64,000 nucleotides of DNA from Macrobrachium rosenbergii (GCF_040412425.1 NC_089742.1:76193625-76257624), one strand, 5' to 3'. Positions 1-11,520 are shown, counted from the stretch's first letter. Program-made: numbers and translations. The notes: a model not told the origin generated them from the letters alone.

Positions 1-1383
1 TAAAAGAATCTGGAGTCAAAATTAATTACACATTAATTCCAAGGAGAAAAGTCAGATATTTGATTTCATGCCATTCTTCCAAACAAGGAGACAGATCAAG
101 GCATAATAATGATAAGAATGCCAGTTTATAATTAAGAAATTAGTGTAGGTAGGAGAGTGTGCATTGAGAGCGTTTATAATTATAAATTTACATTGTTAAT
201 ATTTTGCTATTTTCCCCAGCCAAGGATTAATGCATGATATTGATTTTTGAACGTGTTAACTAGTGCACGACAAAGAACATAGAAAGTGTGCCCCACGTGT
301 CTCTCGTAGGTAGGGAGAATAAAATCTTTGGAGTTTGTTGAATTTCAAAAGCAGTAACCGCGTTCGCCACTATGAAGAGGCCCTGATCGAGCGTAACGGA
401 GTTAATAAATGTTCAGATAGCGGGAAGCATATCAAAATCCTGTGTCATTAATATAGCAAGCAAACGGCAACAGTTAATTTTTTAATAATTTGCATTTTTA
501 AGTAATGTAAATTAGGTCCTGTCAGGACGTCACGAATCCATTTCCCTGTTGTATTGCTAGTGGCCCCTCCATAAGCATGACGCAAGTGGATGGCGATTAA
601 TTCTGCGTGGAAAAAGAAAAAAAAAAAAAGCGTAGCTCATAGTAATTTCGTTTTCCATCTCCCTAACGTAAAATCCTTTGCATTGTTGGTGTATTTAGTT
701 AAAATCTGTATTCCTGGAGTTGCTTCGTTCATTTTGTGAGAGGAATTTGAGTGCTTTGTTTGGTTCAGTTGTAAACAAACGCTCCTCAAGACGTTGTGTA
801 TTCATCTGCCAAGACTGCCACTCGGCCGCATTTGTTTTGAATTAGCAGCGTGCTAACAGTATTCTTCCAACATTTTGGAGCCCTGGTTGACCGCTCCCCA
901 TGTCTGCCATCTTAAAACCTTTGTTGTTATTGGTTGTGTGATTGGTTTGTAGCGCCACAGTCACCTTCCGCCTCTGCCTCATTGCCACTTCGGGAACTAC
1001 TTCGTTGTGTGGAGTAACCCCCTTGCAAAATCTTAGCCAGACATAGACTTCGATAGATAGAATATAGGATAGGGTGCCATACAATAGATAAAAACAAGAC
1101 ATAATTTAGTCAGGGAATGTTAGGTCTTAGTTAGGAAATACATAACAAGTTTCTATACAAATCCACTGGCGTAAGGAATCATATAAAGAAAAAGAAACTT
1201 ATATTTTAAATCATAGCTTCTCAGAGTAAGACATATGACTCGGGCCACAGGAGAGTTACGATTGTTAAACAATCCCCTAAAAAAAGAGCCCATGAAGACG
1301 TATCTTCCAATAAGAACCCTGCCAGTGTGCAGTTATAAAAATTTTACTTAAATTTCCTCAGGGAGCATGAATTTGCTCGCTGA

Positions 1384-1520
1384 ATCTCTCTCTCTCTCTC
1401 TCATATACTCAAGTAAGCATTCAACCATATCTCTCTCTCTCTCTCATATACTCAAGTAAGCATTCAACCATATCTCTCTCTCTCTCTCTCTCTCATATAC
1501 TCAAGTAAGCATTCAACCAT
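1384..1520 (+). repeat. Triplicated ~45-bp unit with (CT)n
   Basis: A (CT)n run followed by 'catatactcaagtaagcat' and 'tcaaccat' occurs three times in a row. Copy B has a single related stretch near 34,873, so the triplication arose in copy A, probably by slippage. Confidence 0.85.
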
Positions 1521-2434
1521 AAAAACCCCAAGTGTACGTGTGTTGGGTACACTTGCGAGCACTCAACTATTTTTGATTAAGTGGACTGTCGTAAATACAG
1601 TCAGAGAAATGGAATTGCATCTTCAAAAGGTTTCTCCATGGTTGTGCATGAGTTTACGTCTTAGAAATAGTAAAGTTCTTCTGGTAGGATTTAGACAAAC
1701 TCCATAATGGGATTCTGTGACTATATTGTGAGATATTTGTACAACAGGGTAACAATGGGTCTACACAGGATGATTTCCCATTTTGATCTGTCTTAAAACT
1801 TCCACACTCCATCATAACAAGACCTATCATTTACACACACACGGACAGACAATGACCTCGTTCCCAGGGATCTCTCACTGCCTACGTGACAGCTCTCAGC
1901 TCAGAACAAAAGAGGACGTTGACTTATGCTGACATACTGTTTTCCAAACAACACATGGACGCTTGCCGACATGTTCTGCTGACGTGCGACTTGATCTGTG
2001 ATTCACAAACAACACCTCTCTCGTGCTCACACAGATATATATACTTTTTGCTAAGTCCATTTATATTACAATTTGAATGGAACTACAGGTTCCATTTTAC
2101 ATCATGTCATATCATGACACGTGCACCCTCTTCATAGAAAGTCCTGGGCCAACACAGGGATAATTAATTAAAGTAAACAAAATAAAAAAACCTCTGTCCC
2201 ACAAATAGATGAGGACAAGTTAAGATTAATTACAGTTAGAAACTGTTGGTCACGAGTGAGGTCTTTTACCCAGACTTAAGCAGAAGGTAGCCTTTCCCCC
2301 TCTTCATGAGAAGGGGGTAGTAGCACAGCAGGTACTGGGACCAGACACTCACGAGGGCCTCAAAAGCAACCACAATTCAATTTTCTTTCCACAGTGCCAC
2401 TAATCTGAAGCACTGTCATCAACCGAATACCTTA

Positions 2435-2436
<2 letters not shown>

Positions 2437-2486
<50 letters not shown>
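2437..2486 (+). repeat. (CT)n microsatellite
   Basis: Uninterrupted CT dinucleotides in the leader of element A. Confidence 0.95.
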
Positions 2487-2490
<4 letters not shown>

Positions 2491-2857
2491 CTTCCCTTTC
2501 TCTCTCACTGATTTGTTACACTCTGCTGAGGTAGAGTGCATTTCTGTAAATACAAATTAGTGGACTCAAGTAAAGGGTTCCTAGGAATGCACTGGCACCA
2601 CAGTGCAACCAAGCAAAGAGGAAAAACAAAACCAGCAAAAGCAACACAGAAGAAAAGTCCTTTTGTACCTAAGCTACACCAGTACCTAAGGATACTGAGT
2701 GCCACCAGTGTGACCTTTACACGGCACACCCAACCACCGTGCCACCTTATTGAAAAGATGCCACATCACTGAAGAGTCACCCTAAATCGGAGGGACACTT
2801 CCTTGCTGCCCAAGTACGTCCAGTCGACCCGGATAGACACCCTTCCCCACCAGAACC

Positions 2858-3748
2858 ATGGCAGCAGAGAATTATAAAGCCTTCATGGAGCTGGGGACAG
2901 CGGCAGGTCTCACCGGATTGGACCTCACCAAGTGGGTCAAGGAGCAAATGGATGACTTGGCCAAGCAAGAGAAGGAAGAAAGACTCGAATGGCGGAATTA
3001 TGAAGCCGAGCAGAGGAGGTATGAAGAAGAACGTAGGAGGTATGAGGCCAAACAGAGGCAGCTGGAAGACGAAAGAGAAGAAAGGAGAAGACAGCATGAG
3101 GAGAGTGAGCTAGCTCTCAAAGAAAAGGAGCTCGAGCTGGAGAGAGCAAAAAAGGGAAATGCCGAAGCAATGGCTAGACATCAAGCCTCAAACCACATGC
3201 CGGCTGCACCAAATGCTCCAATCTCGAGCATTGATTCCCTCATCCCCAAGTGGACTGAGGATGGCGCAGAAGCATGGCTGGAGGAAATCGAGGCACTCTT
3301 TGATAACTACAGCACCACTGAGACAGAAAGGGCCTTAGTACTAGCCAAGCACATGGAGGGAAAAGCTAAGGCAGCTCTTCACTCACTGGAGAAGAGCCAG
3401 AGAGGTGACATGGTTGAAGCGCATAGAGTCATCACGAAGGCCTACGAAATAACCCCGGAGAAATGGAGACAGCGGTTCCGGGGTCTTGCCAAGGAAGTCC
3501 GCTGGTCCTGGACTGAATGGGCCTGTCACAAGACCCAGTCTGGTACCCACTGGTTCAACTCCTTGTCTTGCACTACATTTGAGGACCTCTTCAATTGGAC
3601 CATGCTGGAGGATCTTTACCAATGTGTGCCTGGACCCCTTGCTGTATATCTAAATGATAAGCAGCCCACCACCCTTATGGAAGCCTGCCGCATGGCCGAT
3701 TCATGGGAAACCTTCAACCAGTCCCACAGCACGTCTCAGGGTGCATAA
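2858..3748 (+). CDS. gag: gag-like protein of LTR element A
   Basis: 296-codon reading frame, the longest non-repetitive one in the window. The start is the ATG in 'accatggcagcagag', which is conserved at 35,635 in copy B. Residues about 35-95 are a highly charged Glu/Arg/Lys coiled coil (repeats of the RRYE type). Residues about 125-285 look like a capsid domain of the Gypsy/SCAN kind: an opening PKWTEDGAEAWLEEIE, then a helical region with PEKWRQRFRG and LEDLYQCVPGPLAVYLNDKQ. Capsid domains of this class assemble the retrotransposon particle in the cytoplasm. The frame ends just before the zinc knuckles, which continue in another frame, so the gene is frameshifted (real decay or sequence error). 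The family call is by motif recognition only. Confidence 0.7.
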   Translation: MAAENYKAFMELGTAAGLTGLDLTKWVKEQMDDLAKQEKEERLEWRNYEAEQRRYEEERRRYEAKQRQLEDEREERRRQHEESELALKEKELELERAKKGNAEAMARHQASNHMPAAPNAPISSIDSLIPKWTEDGAEAWLEEIEALFDNYSTTETERALVLAKHMEGKAKAALHSLEKSQRGDMVEAHRVITKAYEITPEKWRQRFRGLAKEVRWSWTEWACHKTQSGTHWFNSLSCTTFEDLFNWTMLEDLYQCVPGPLAVYLNDKQPTTLMEACRMADSWETFNQSHSTSQGA

Positions 3749-3749
3749 T

Positions 3750-4090
3750 GCCACCCGGGTACCTCTCAGGTTCAACTTGCCCGAAGAATGGACTGCTGAG
3801 CAAGCCTACATGCACCTACTATGAGATGGTGGGGCATACTGAAGCTGAGTGCCGATACAAGCTCGGCACTAACAAGAAGCCTCTTACTACCAGCCAGAAC
3901 TCCTCTACCTCTTCATCCACTCAACCCTCTCCACCAACAGTTACTGCAGGTCACCGAGCCCCTACAAAGGGCCAGTGCAAATCCTGTGGTGCTACCGGCC
4001 ACTACCGTGCTGGACATCCGGCCTGCCCACATCATGTCCCCACCACCAAGTTTGTCAACCTCATCAGAACCTCATTCTTCATGGCTGGGC
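3750..4090 (+). pseudogene. Zinc-knuckle (nucleocapsid) segment of element A, shifted frame
   Basis: In the frame +1 to the gag ORF there are two nucleocapsid-like knuckles. The first reads CTYYEMVGHTEAEC; its second Cys is Tyr, whereas copy B keeps CNYCKKGGHAEAEC, a normal CX2CX4HX4C. The second is CKSCGATGHYRAGHPAC, with a longer final spacing. CCHC knuckles bind element RNA during packaging. The Cys to Tyr change in A should weaken zinc binding. A further frame change near 4,090-4,130 separates this segment from the protease. Confidence 0.65.
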
Positions 4091-4109
4091 AGCAGAAGAT
4101 ACTTTACCC

Positions 4110-4592
4110 CGAGAGACTGAGACTCAGTTCATCTCGGTGGCCCCCTTTAAGGGCTCTAGCCTGCCCGTGACCCTTCCAGTCATGGTAGACACTACAGCAG
4201 ACATTAGTTTAATCTCTAGGGCCCAAGTGCCAGCTGGTGCCTCTATTGATGAGGAAACCCGGTGGGAGATGAAGTGGATAGAGGGCCACACCATTACCGT
4301 TCCCATGGTCAAGCTCCAGGTCACGACACCTTGGGGCACGCTACCCCACTGCCTTGGCATGGTGGGTGGAATTCAGCCTGGGGTGGATTTCCTGTTGGGT
4401 TGGGACCTCCTCTGGGGAAGCCCTTCCCCAACACCACCTCACAGCCATGCTACCTCCTCCACAGAGGCCCAGACTGTAGGAGAACCCCATGAAGAGGACC
4501 TACCTTCCGCCCACCAAAGTTGCCAGCAGAAGAAGCATGCACAGAACCATTTTCAGCCTAGCCCTCTCCATTCGCGAAGGGGCAGCCAATAA
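4110..4592 (+). pseudogene. Retropepsin-like aspartic protease domain of element A
   Basis: The frame contains the catalytic-loop pattern VMVDTTADISLIS followed about 75 residues later by GVDFLLGWDLL, which is the second hallmark of retropepsins (hydrophobic-hydrophobic-Gly-x-Asp). The usual active-site triad DTG or DSG reads DTT here, and copy B also has DTT, so the substitution predates both copies. Retropepsins cleave the gag polyprotein. A single TAA at about 4,590 interrupts the frame; the same frame stays open afterwards to 5,324, so protease, third knuckle and tail were probably one protein. Confidence 0.65.
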
Positions 4593-5324
4593 AGAGGTCC
4601 TCCCTCTCCCCGAAGAGACGTTCAGGAGGAGCAGTACCGCTGTAGGACGTGTAAGTGGACAGGCCACTCCACTAATTGGGAGGGCTGCCCAAGTAAGCAA
4701 TGCCCAGCGGACGCCCCCGAGCAAGACTCTCCGAGAGGCTCTGATCTCCAGCTGGGGCAGGAATCTCTGCCACAGCCAAATTCAAGCCATCCGCGAGGTG
4801 TTGCACCTCCGGACCCCTTATCAGGCATGCCTGACCCTCAACTGCTGCCAGTGCCACTTGCGGACCCTGAGCAGTGCCACACTCTGTCCGGCACGGACCT
4901 TGAGCCACCAATTAAAGAGGACCCTGTGTCTGGTCAAAATCATGAGGCGGATCCTCCTACGGGAGATCCAGGATCCCTCACGACACTAATCATAGCAACT
5001 GGAGAGCCTCTGGCACCTGACACTTCTTCACCAAATCCGTCCCCAGAGGATGAACCCCTGGTGGACCAAACTGTTACATCTTCTCTGGGAGACCAGGAAC
5101 TGGCCTCCTCGGATGCAGAGGTCGAGATCGCTCTCGCTCCGGTTGTCGCAGCAGTCGGAGTAGGGAGCCCTCCTGTAGCTTCTGAAGTTACCCCTGACTT
5201 CACGCCCACTAGCCCTTCTGGCCTTTCCCCAGAGTCGGTGCCCTCATTACCTCCTAGGTCTGACATAGATAGGCCTTGGAGGAACCCGAAGAAGAAGAAG
5301 AAGGGGCAGAAGAGAGCCCAGTAG
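4593..5324 (+). pseudogene. C-terminal part: third zinc knuckle and acidic Pro/Ser-rich tail
   Basis: Same frame as the protease, after one stop codon. It starts with a CCHC-like motif at about 4,641 (CRTCKWTGHSTNWEGC). A long low-complexity stretch rich in Pro, Ser, Glu and Asp follows, and the frame ends in a basic cluster (RNPKKKKKGQKRAQ) resembling a nuclear-localisation or nucleic-acid-binding tail. An internal Met at 4,827 opens a 165-codon frame. No polymerase motif is seen. The position where pol would be expected is occupied by this tail, which is the main reason for calling the element non-autonomous. Confidence 0.5.
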
Positions 5325-5901
5325 TCGCAGAGCCATGAGCTCATCCTGGCACTAGTGCCCTCTCGGCACAGTGCCTTACCATCTTAGAGTGATCCTGGCC
5401 CCTTGCCCAGAGGAGGTAGCCAGTGTGATCCCTTTCTCATACAATAGCCTAGACCAGATTGTGTACATTGGAATAGTAACCTTGACACTCATGGCCAAGG
5501 TCTCATTTAGGCAAGCATTTATCATATGAGGCAAACCTCATGTACCAAACAGTAATTACCAATTGTAGTACAGAAAACCTTGTAATTTAGCTAGTGCATT
5601 GTCCCTTACGTTGGTGCTACAGTTGTGTTAGGATAGATTAGGGTAGGGAATACCATAGAATGTACCATTTGGCTAGGTCTAAAGCATCACGATTATAGGA
5701 GGTAGCACATAATAACCGTAAGCACCTTTAAGTACAGTTAGGATTCTCTAATGTAAGTGATCAAGTTCATATCCTATCTAGAGTTAGGTAGATCCATAGC
5801 TAGTTAGACTGTATGGGACAAATCTGCTCAGGGGAGAAGAGTAACGTAATAGAGGCGAACAGCTTGCTTAGTACAGGCCTTTGCACCCAAAAGGCCTTCT
5901 T

Positions 5902-5911
5902 AAGGGGGGAG
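5902..5911 (+). other. Polypurine tract of element A
   Basis: The string 'aaggggggag' directly precedes 'cttctataaatattctgctg', a motif also found at the 3' LTR junction of copy B (near 38,765-38,778) and at the solo LTR (20,535-20,552). This is where plus-strand priming is expected in LTR elements. Confidence 0.5.
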
Positions 5912-5935
5912 CTTCTATAAATATTCTGCTGTTCA

Positions 5936-6600
5936 CCCTCTCTGCACTATTTAGTAAGAATATCATCCTAACAAAGACAGGAAGGCATCTCTGTCAGTGC
6001 TAAGGGCAAAGGTAGGCTGTGTGTTTTCAAAAAAGTAACGTCTTTTAGTAGCTGATAGTTTAGCATTAGGGGCCTAACCTATAGGGAGGGTTTTACCAAG
6101 TAACCTCTAGTGAAGTCTTAAGCTTCCTTTTGCTCTGTCCTATGCATTCCGATGTCTCTGTCAATTTTTCAGACTGCCTGGGGCTATGGACTACAGTTTT
6201 GCCCTGGCCTGACCCACGAAAGCCAGTAGAGAGAGAGAGACTTGAAGCCACGCGAACCACATGCATTGTGCGTAACTAATCCTTTGTGCTTGCCCTCTTA
6301 CTGTTTTATTGGTACTAGTGAGGTGTTAAACGGGTCTTTTCAAGACTTCTGATCGTCAGTTGCATGCGCAACCAACCCACGTCAACAGTAAGTCAGAAAT
6401 TTGACAGTTTCTTCTTCGATTTACTAGTATTCTTCCACTGTATTTCATCGTTTCCCTTTGTTTTCACCACTTCGCCACCATCTACGAGAACCTGGTATAA
6501 TCAATTTTCTTTTATGATGTCTAGTGTAAGAATAATTAATATTGCCTAGTGAAATTGCATAAGCTATTCCCATGCTGTAAAGGAATTAGGAAAGTTAAGT
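5936..6600. other. Gene-free interval after element A
   Basis: Mixed-composition sequence with no recognisable gene. It could hold the 3' LTR of element A, which cannot be tested because the matching 5' LTR lies outside the window. Confidence 0.4.
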
Positions 6601-6611
6601 AAGGAAATTTC

Positions 6612-8686
6612 AGGCAGCCTTGTGTCTCGAGGTGGGTGGATATCGTCTCCAAACGCAAAACACCTGAGTTCGACGGGTGGGTTGATGGGAGATGGTATTT
6701 ACCCTCTCTTGTGGCCGACTGGTTAAGTGTGTCACTGTAGTCCTGATTCCTCGTCCGTCGCTGGTTCGATCCCACGGGACGGTGGACTTAATTATCAACT
6801 AAAAATTCCCCTTGGTAACATATATGAAAATATATTACTTGCATTGGATATTAAAGGACGTTTGTAGCTTTCTGATTGTTATGAATCACGGTGATGTGAT
6901 AAATAGGCTATGGCTACGTGCGACAAACGCGCACTACGGTCAACATGGCAGAGGTGGGTGGATATCGCCAAAACACCTGAGTTCGACGGGTGGGTTGATG
7001 GAGATGGTATTCACTTATACCCTCTCTTGTGGCCGACTGGTTAGTGTGTCACTGTAGTCCTGATTCCTCGTCCGTCGCTGGTTCGATCCCCGGGACGGTG
7101 GACTTATTATCAACTAAAAATTCCTTCGGTAACATATATGAAAATATATTACGAGAGTGAATTGGATATTAAAGGACGTTTGTAGCTTTCTGATTGTATA
7201 TGAATCACGGTGATGTGATAAATAGTCATGCGACAAACGCACCACGGTCAACATGGCAGGTGGGTGGAATCGTCTCAAACGCAAAAACACCTGAGTTCGA
7301 CGGGTGGGTTGATGGGAGATTTATTCACTTATATCTCTTGTGGCCGACTGGTATTTCACATCCTGATTCCTCGTCCGTCGCTGGTTCGATCCCACGGGAC
7401 GGTGGACTTATTATCAACTAAAAATTCCCCTTCTGGTAACATAATGAAAATATATTACTTCCGAGGTTTTGGATATTAAAGGACGTTTGTAGCTTTCTGA
7501 TTGTATATGAATCACGGTGATGTGATAAATAGTCATAATATGGCTATGCGACAAACGCACTACACGGTCAACATGGCAGAGGTGGGTGGATATCGTCTCC
7601 AAACGCAAAACACCTGAGTTACGGGTGGGTTGATGGGAGATGGTAAATACCCTCTTGTGGCCGACTGGTTGTGTGTCACTGATCCTGATTTGTTCCGAAG
7701 CTGGTTCGAGCCGGGGACGGTGGACTTATTATCAACTAAAATTCCCCTTGTAACATATATGAAAATATATTACTACTAGTATTGGATATTAAAGGACGTT
7801 TGTAGCTTTCTGATTTTATGAATCACGGTGATGTGATAAATAGTGACGCGACAAACGTCCGGTCAACATGGCAGAGGTGGGTGGATATCGTCTCAAACGC
7901 AAAACACCTGAGTTCGCGGGTGGGTTGATGGGAGATGGTATTCACTTATATTCTTGTGGCCGACTGGTTAGTGTGTCACTGGAGTCCTGATTCCTCGTCC
8001 GGCTGGTTCGACGGTGGACTTATTATCAACTAAAAATTCCCTTCGGTAACATATATGAAAATATATTACTTCCGAGTAATCCATTATTGGATATTAAAGG
8101 ACGTTTTAGCTTTCTGATTGTATATGAATCACAGTGATGTGATAAATAGTCATAATATTCAGTTACGGTCAACAAGGTGGGTGTCTGTCTTGCAAAACAG
8201 GTTAACGGGTGGGTTGATGGGAGATGGTATTCTTATAATTGACTGGTTATGTCACTGTAGTCCTGATTCCTCGTCCAAAGCTGGGCCCTATACGGTGGAC
8301 TTATTATCATTAATCCCCTTCAGTAATAAATGAAAATATATTAGCTGAGGTAAGAATTGGATATTAAGGACGTTTGTAGCTTTCTGATTGTATATGAATC
8401 ACGGTGATATGATAAATAGTCATAATATGGCTACGTTAAAACGCACTACAAGTCCATGGCCTGGGTGGCGTCTCCAAAGCAAAACACCTGAGTTCGAGGG
8501 TGGGTTGACGGGAGATGGTATCACTTATACCCTCTCTTGTTTGGTTAGTGTGTCAGAACTGATTCCTCGTCCGTCGCTGGTTCGGTGGACTTATTATCAA
8601 CTAAAAATTCCCATTCGGTAACATGAAAATATATTACTTCTGGAGGTAGAGTGAATTGGATATTAAAGGACGTTTGTAGCTTTCTG

Positions 8687-8690
<4 letters not shown>
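6612..8690 (+). repeat. Satellite array 1: tandem ~270-320-bp units containing a tRNA-like SINE head
   Basis: About seven units in head-to-tail order; the anchor 'attggatattaaaggacg' recurs near 6,843, 7,161, 7,468, 7,781, 8,086, 8,355 and 8,654. Each unit carries a pol III-like A box (tggccgactgg, e.g. 7,030-7,040) and a B box (ggttcgatccc, e.g. 7,079-7,089). Units vary in length through many small scattered deletions. The array ends directly in a (TA)n tract after 'gctttctgatt', the same point at which array 2 (53,906) meets its own (TA)n. Confidence 0.9.
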
Positions 8691-8933
<243 letters not shown>

Positions 8934-9349
8934 CACTGAAATTTTTTCTGTAAAACAGAATTCCATCAAATATAATGGAGCGCATAGAAATGCCAAAATG
9001 TGGAAAATAAAGGCTATATGGACCCTGCAATCTGACCCCTTCCCTCTCTCACACTAGGTATTCCTGGAAGAAAGAATTGTAAATACGAAGTGCGAGATCT
9101 TTTTACTGAGCAGAGCGATACATGGAACCCAGTCTAACCTTCGTCTCCTCACAACGGGCCACATCTACAGGTATCTGGTTTCATTTTGTTCTGACATTGC
9201 TGCCTATAATAGTGCGACTCATTCCAACAGACTTTCCCATAAGTTAAATAAATTTATAAATAATAGCACTTGAAACAATCTTGAGCAACAAGATAAAGTT
9301 TTAAATTTATCAAACACCCGCCCCCCTCACCAATAACCAACGCTTATTT

Positions 9350-9715
9350 TTGAACCTTGGTTTATCCTTTGCCCTCATGCCAGACTGGAAAAGCAACGTA
9401 TATTTCATTGTTGCTTTTGACAAATTCATATCTGATAAAAATTACACCCGAGAAGAGATATGCTTAAAAGGCATCTTGCTAAATGCAATAGCTGACCTTA
9501 ATAAGAAATGCCCTGTCCCCCGTAGATTTATGACAGCCATCCTCTCGTTACAAAAATTAGATGTTGTAATAAGTAGATCCGACAAAGACGGGAAAACCGT
9601 GATTATGGACAAAGACTTTTACCTTGACAAAATCAACCAGCTCCTTAGTGACACTAACACTAATGACAAATTAACGAAAAATCCCCTTCAAAACGTCCCC
9701 ACAGAATTTTTTTAG
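9350..9715 (+). pseudogene. Penelope-like RT, N-terminal segment
   Basis: A 121-codon frame. Residues about 78-105 (VVISRSDKDGKTVIMDKDFY and following) match the conserved region upstream of the Penelope RT fingers, where a basic patch and the VIMDK-type string are typical. It ends at a TAG after a T-rich run, and the RT continues in another frame. The upstream stretch with Leu- and Phe-rich sequence probably belongs to the same protein. Confidence 0.7.
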
Positions 9716-10382
9716 AAAATGTAAGGTTAATTGGCAAAGACAAAAAGAGCATTGAGTTACTGGAGAAATTTAAAGTCATAAATCCAAAACTGCCTTACTT
9801 TTATGGCCTTCCCAAAAACTCAAAGATAATCTTCCATTCAGACCTATCATCTCATGTGCCGGAGCTTTCAATTATAAAATTTCTAAATGGTTAGCCCGCC
9901 TCCTTTCCCCTTTCTTAGGCACATTTTCTCCCAGTCACATTAAACATTTTGAAGATTTCTGTCACAAACTCAAAGAAGCACATATAACACTTCACAACAT
10001 AAAACTTCTAAGTTTAGATGTAGATTCTTTATTCACAAAAGTACCAGTGCAGAACGTTCTACAATTTTTGAGGAAAAATTAGCCCCCTATTCTGATCATT
10101 TCCACTAGCCCTGGAAAAAAATAATAAAGTTAGTTGAATTATGTGTATCAAATAACATTTTTTCATTCGGGGAGTCATTCTACAAACAAAAATTCGGGTG
10201 CAGCATTGGCAGCCCTTCAAGTCCTGTTTTAGCCAGTCTATACATGGAATATTTTGAAGCTGTAACAATGAACGCAATAAAACCTAAAGACATGCTGTGG
10301 ATGAGATATGTAGATGATATCTTAACATTTTGGGATAATAAGTGGGGCACTTTCAATTAATTTCTTTCAAAATAAATACATA
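9716..10382 (+). pseudogene. Penelope-like RT palm, frameshifted
   Basis: Translating across frames shows LPYFYGLPK, FRPIISCAGA, LLSLDVDSLFTKVP (motif A, with the metal-binding Asp), FGCSIGSPSSPVLASLYMEY (motif B) and MLWMRYVDDILTFW (motif C, YVDD). These are the canonical RT motifs in order and are closest to the Penelope clade, which is related to telomerase. At least three frame changes interrupt them, so no open frame longer than 60 codons covers the palm. Confidence 0.75.
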
Positions 10383-10764
10383 AGTGCCTAGCATCAAATT
10401 TAAAGTTGAATGGGAAACAGACAACAAAATTCCTTTTCATGACGTTTTAATAATTACAGACACGACAGAATACAAATTCACCATATACAGAAAACCAACT
10501 TTCTCTCTGTCATACATCCATTTTTATAGCTATCATGACATCTCTATCAAAATTGGTGTGGCCAGCAATTTATTCATAAGAGCCTTATGGGTTTGCTCCC
10601 CGGATCTCCTGGAAAAGGAAATTGAACTAATCCGTAAGCAGCTGTCATCTTTAAAGTACACTGACGATTTAATTGAGAAATCGATCCACAAAGCAAACAT
10701 TATTTTCTACCGTCTCCCCCCCCCCACCACAACAAGACTAGAGAGACGCCCAACAATAAAATAA
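10383..10764 (+). pseudogene. Penelope-like RT, C-terminal (thumb) segment
   Basis: A 126-codon frame containing KIPFHDVLI, FTIYRKPTFSLSYIHFYSYH and LEKEIELIRKQLSSL. The pattern LPFLDV ... YRKPT ... LHFYSxH is diagnostic of Penelope-like RTs just after motif C. The frame ends in a C-rich slippage-prone run near 10,718. Confidence 0.75.
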
Positions 10765-10793
10765 AAATCCCACACCTGGACAGGATTAAGACG

Positions 10794-11150
10794 TTGCCAC
10801 TGACACTTGGAAACTCTAACCCTTTTGCTTTTACCTACCCAAATACATTACCCAAATCCCTGATTAACGTCCAGCAAAAACCAGTTCCCAAAGACACAGG
10901 AGTTTACGAAATCCCTTGCCTCGACTTTGACCAATCTTATATCAGCTTCACAGGCAAATCACTCCCCCAACGATTAATACAACATAAACGTTCAGTTAGG
11001 TACGGACAACAGAGCTCAGCTATTTTTAACCACATTAATAACCACAACCACAGAGTAAACTGGAATATGTCTCGTATAATTTATAGCAGCAATTGTCGGT
11101 TCAAAAGCCAGATGGTGGAATCAGCCTTGATTAACAAAGAAATGCAATGA
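10794..11150 (+). pseudogene. GIY-YIG endonuclease domain of the Penelope-like element
   Basis: A 118-codon frame. GVYEIPC stands for the GIY part and YISFTGKSLPQRLIQHKRS for the YIG part (the usual YIGxTxRxLxxRLxEHK is recognisable). A downstream NWNMSRIIYSSN and the string VESALINKEMQ include the conserved Glu region. In active elements this domain nicks the target DNA. Here YIG reads YIS, and the domain is cut off from the RT by frame changes, so I consider it inactive. Confidence 0.75.
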
Positions 11151-11318
11151 ATCTCTCAAGAGGCGCCTGGGATTCAGAAGTTATAGATCAAATCTTCCTC
11201 CAGCCAGCGATTAAGAAGATTAAAGAAAAATTGTCAACTGGAGTGACTTAACGGCTGACCGATGGATCTTCTGGTATAAATACCGCTTTTCTGTAACTTT
11301 TTCTCATTCACTATTTGC

Positions 11319-11348
11319 CTGAGGAGAGAGACAGTTTGATCTCTGAAA
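11319..11348 (+). ncRNA. Hammerhead-ribozyme-like core at the Penelope 3' end
   Basis: The core boxes CTGAGGA (CUGANGA type) and GAAA enclose a possible stem II made of AGAGA and TCTCT with an 8-nt loop. Penelope-like elements are known to carry hammerhead motifs in their terminal repeats. Only the core is visible; I could not confirm stems I and III or the cleavage triplet. Confidence 0.4.
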
Positions 11349-11400
11349 TATAGCCTTTATTTTCCACGTTTTTGGTGTTTCTATGGGCTCCTTATATTTT

Positions 11401-11405
11401 ATATA

Positions 11406-11481
<76 letters not shown>
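11401..11481. repeat. (TA)n microsatellite
   Basis: TA dinucleotides beginning where the Penelope 3' end stops. Confidence 0.95.
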
Positions 11482-11492
<11 letters not shown>

Positions 11493-11520
11493 ATATATCA
11501 TAGTTATTATATATATGATA

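Larger units (their letters stand above)
1..5935 (+). mobile_element. LTR retrotransposon copy A, internal region (5' LTR lies before the window)
   Basis: Position 1 onward aligns by eye with the leader of copy B (from about 33,735), and the two stay recognisably similar through the gag-like gene, the protease-like region and the 3' untranslated stretch (5,330-5,930 against 38,070-38,790). The leader before the gag ATG is unusually long (about 2.85 kb in view). A polypurine tract at 5,902-5,911 marks the 3' end of the internal region. I find no reverse transcriptase, RNase H or integrase motif, so the element looks non-autonomous, coding only for gag and protease. Sequence after 5,936 does not match the copy B LTR, so A belongs to a different subfamily or its 3' LTR is replaced. 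Confidence 0.75.
8966..11400 (+). mobile_element. Penelope-like element (RT plus GIY-YIG), degenerate
   Basis: Order of signals on the plus strand: an N-terminal region with RSDKDGKTVIMDKDFY (9,590-9,640), fingers and palm with LPYFYGLPK (about 9,790), a YVDD box (about 10,303), a thumb-like region, then a GIY-YIG nuclease. This order is that of Penelope-like retroelements. The two ends carry an inverted repeat of about 50 bp: 8,966-9,018 is the reverse complement of 11,348-11,400 with few mismatches. Several frameshifts and stops make it non-coding. (TA)n tracts lie immediately outside both ends. Confidence 0.85.

Noticed and set aside
2777..3097. Minus-strand Leu/Phe-rich frame opposite the gag coiled coil
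   Set aside because: Shadow of the Glu/Arg/Lys-rich gag frame; hydrophobicity is a by-product of the complementary codons.
9350..11150. Telomerase or a bacterial retron/group II RT
   Set aside because: The YRKPT thumb motif and C-terminal GIY-YIG domain specify a Penelope-like element.
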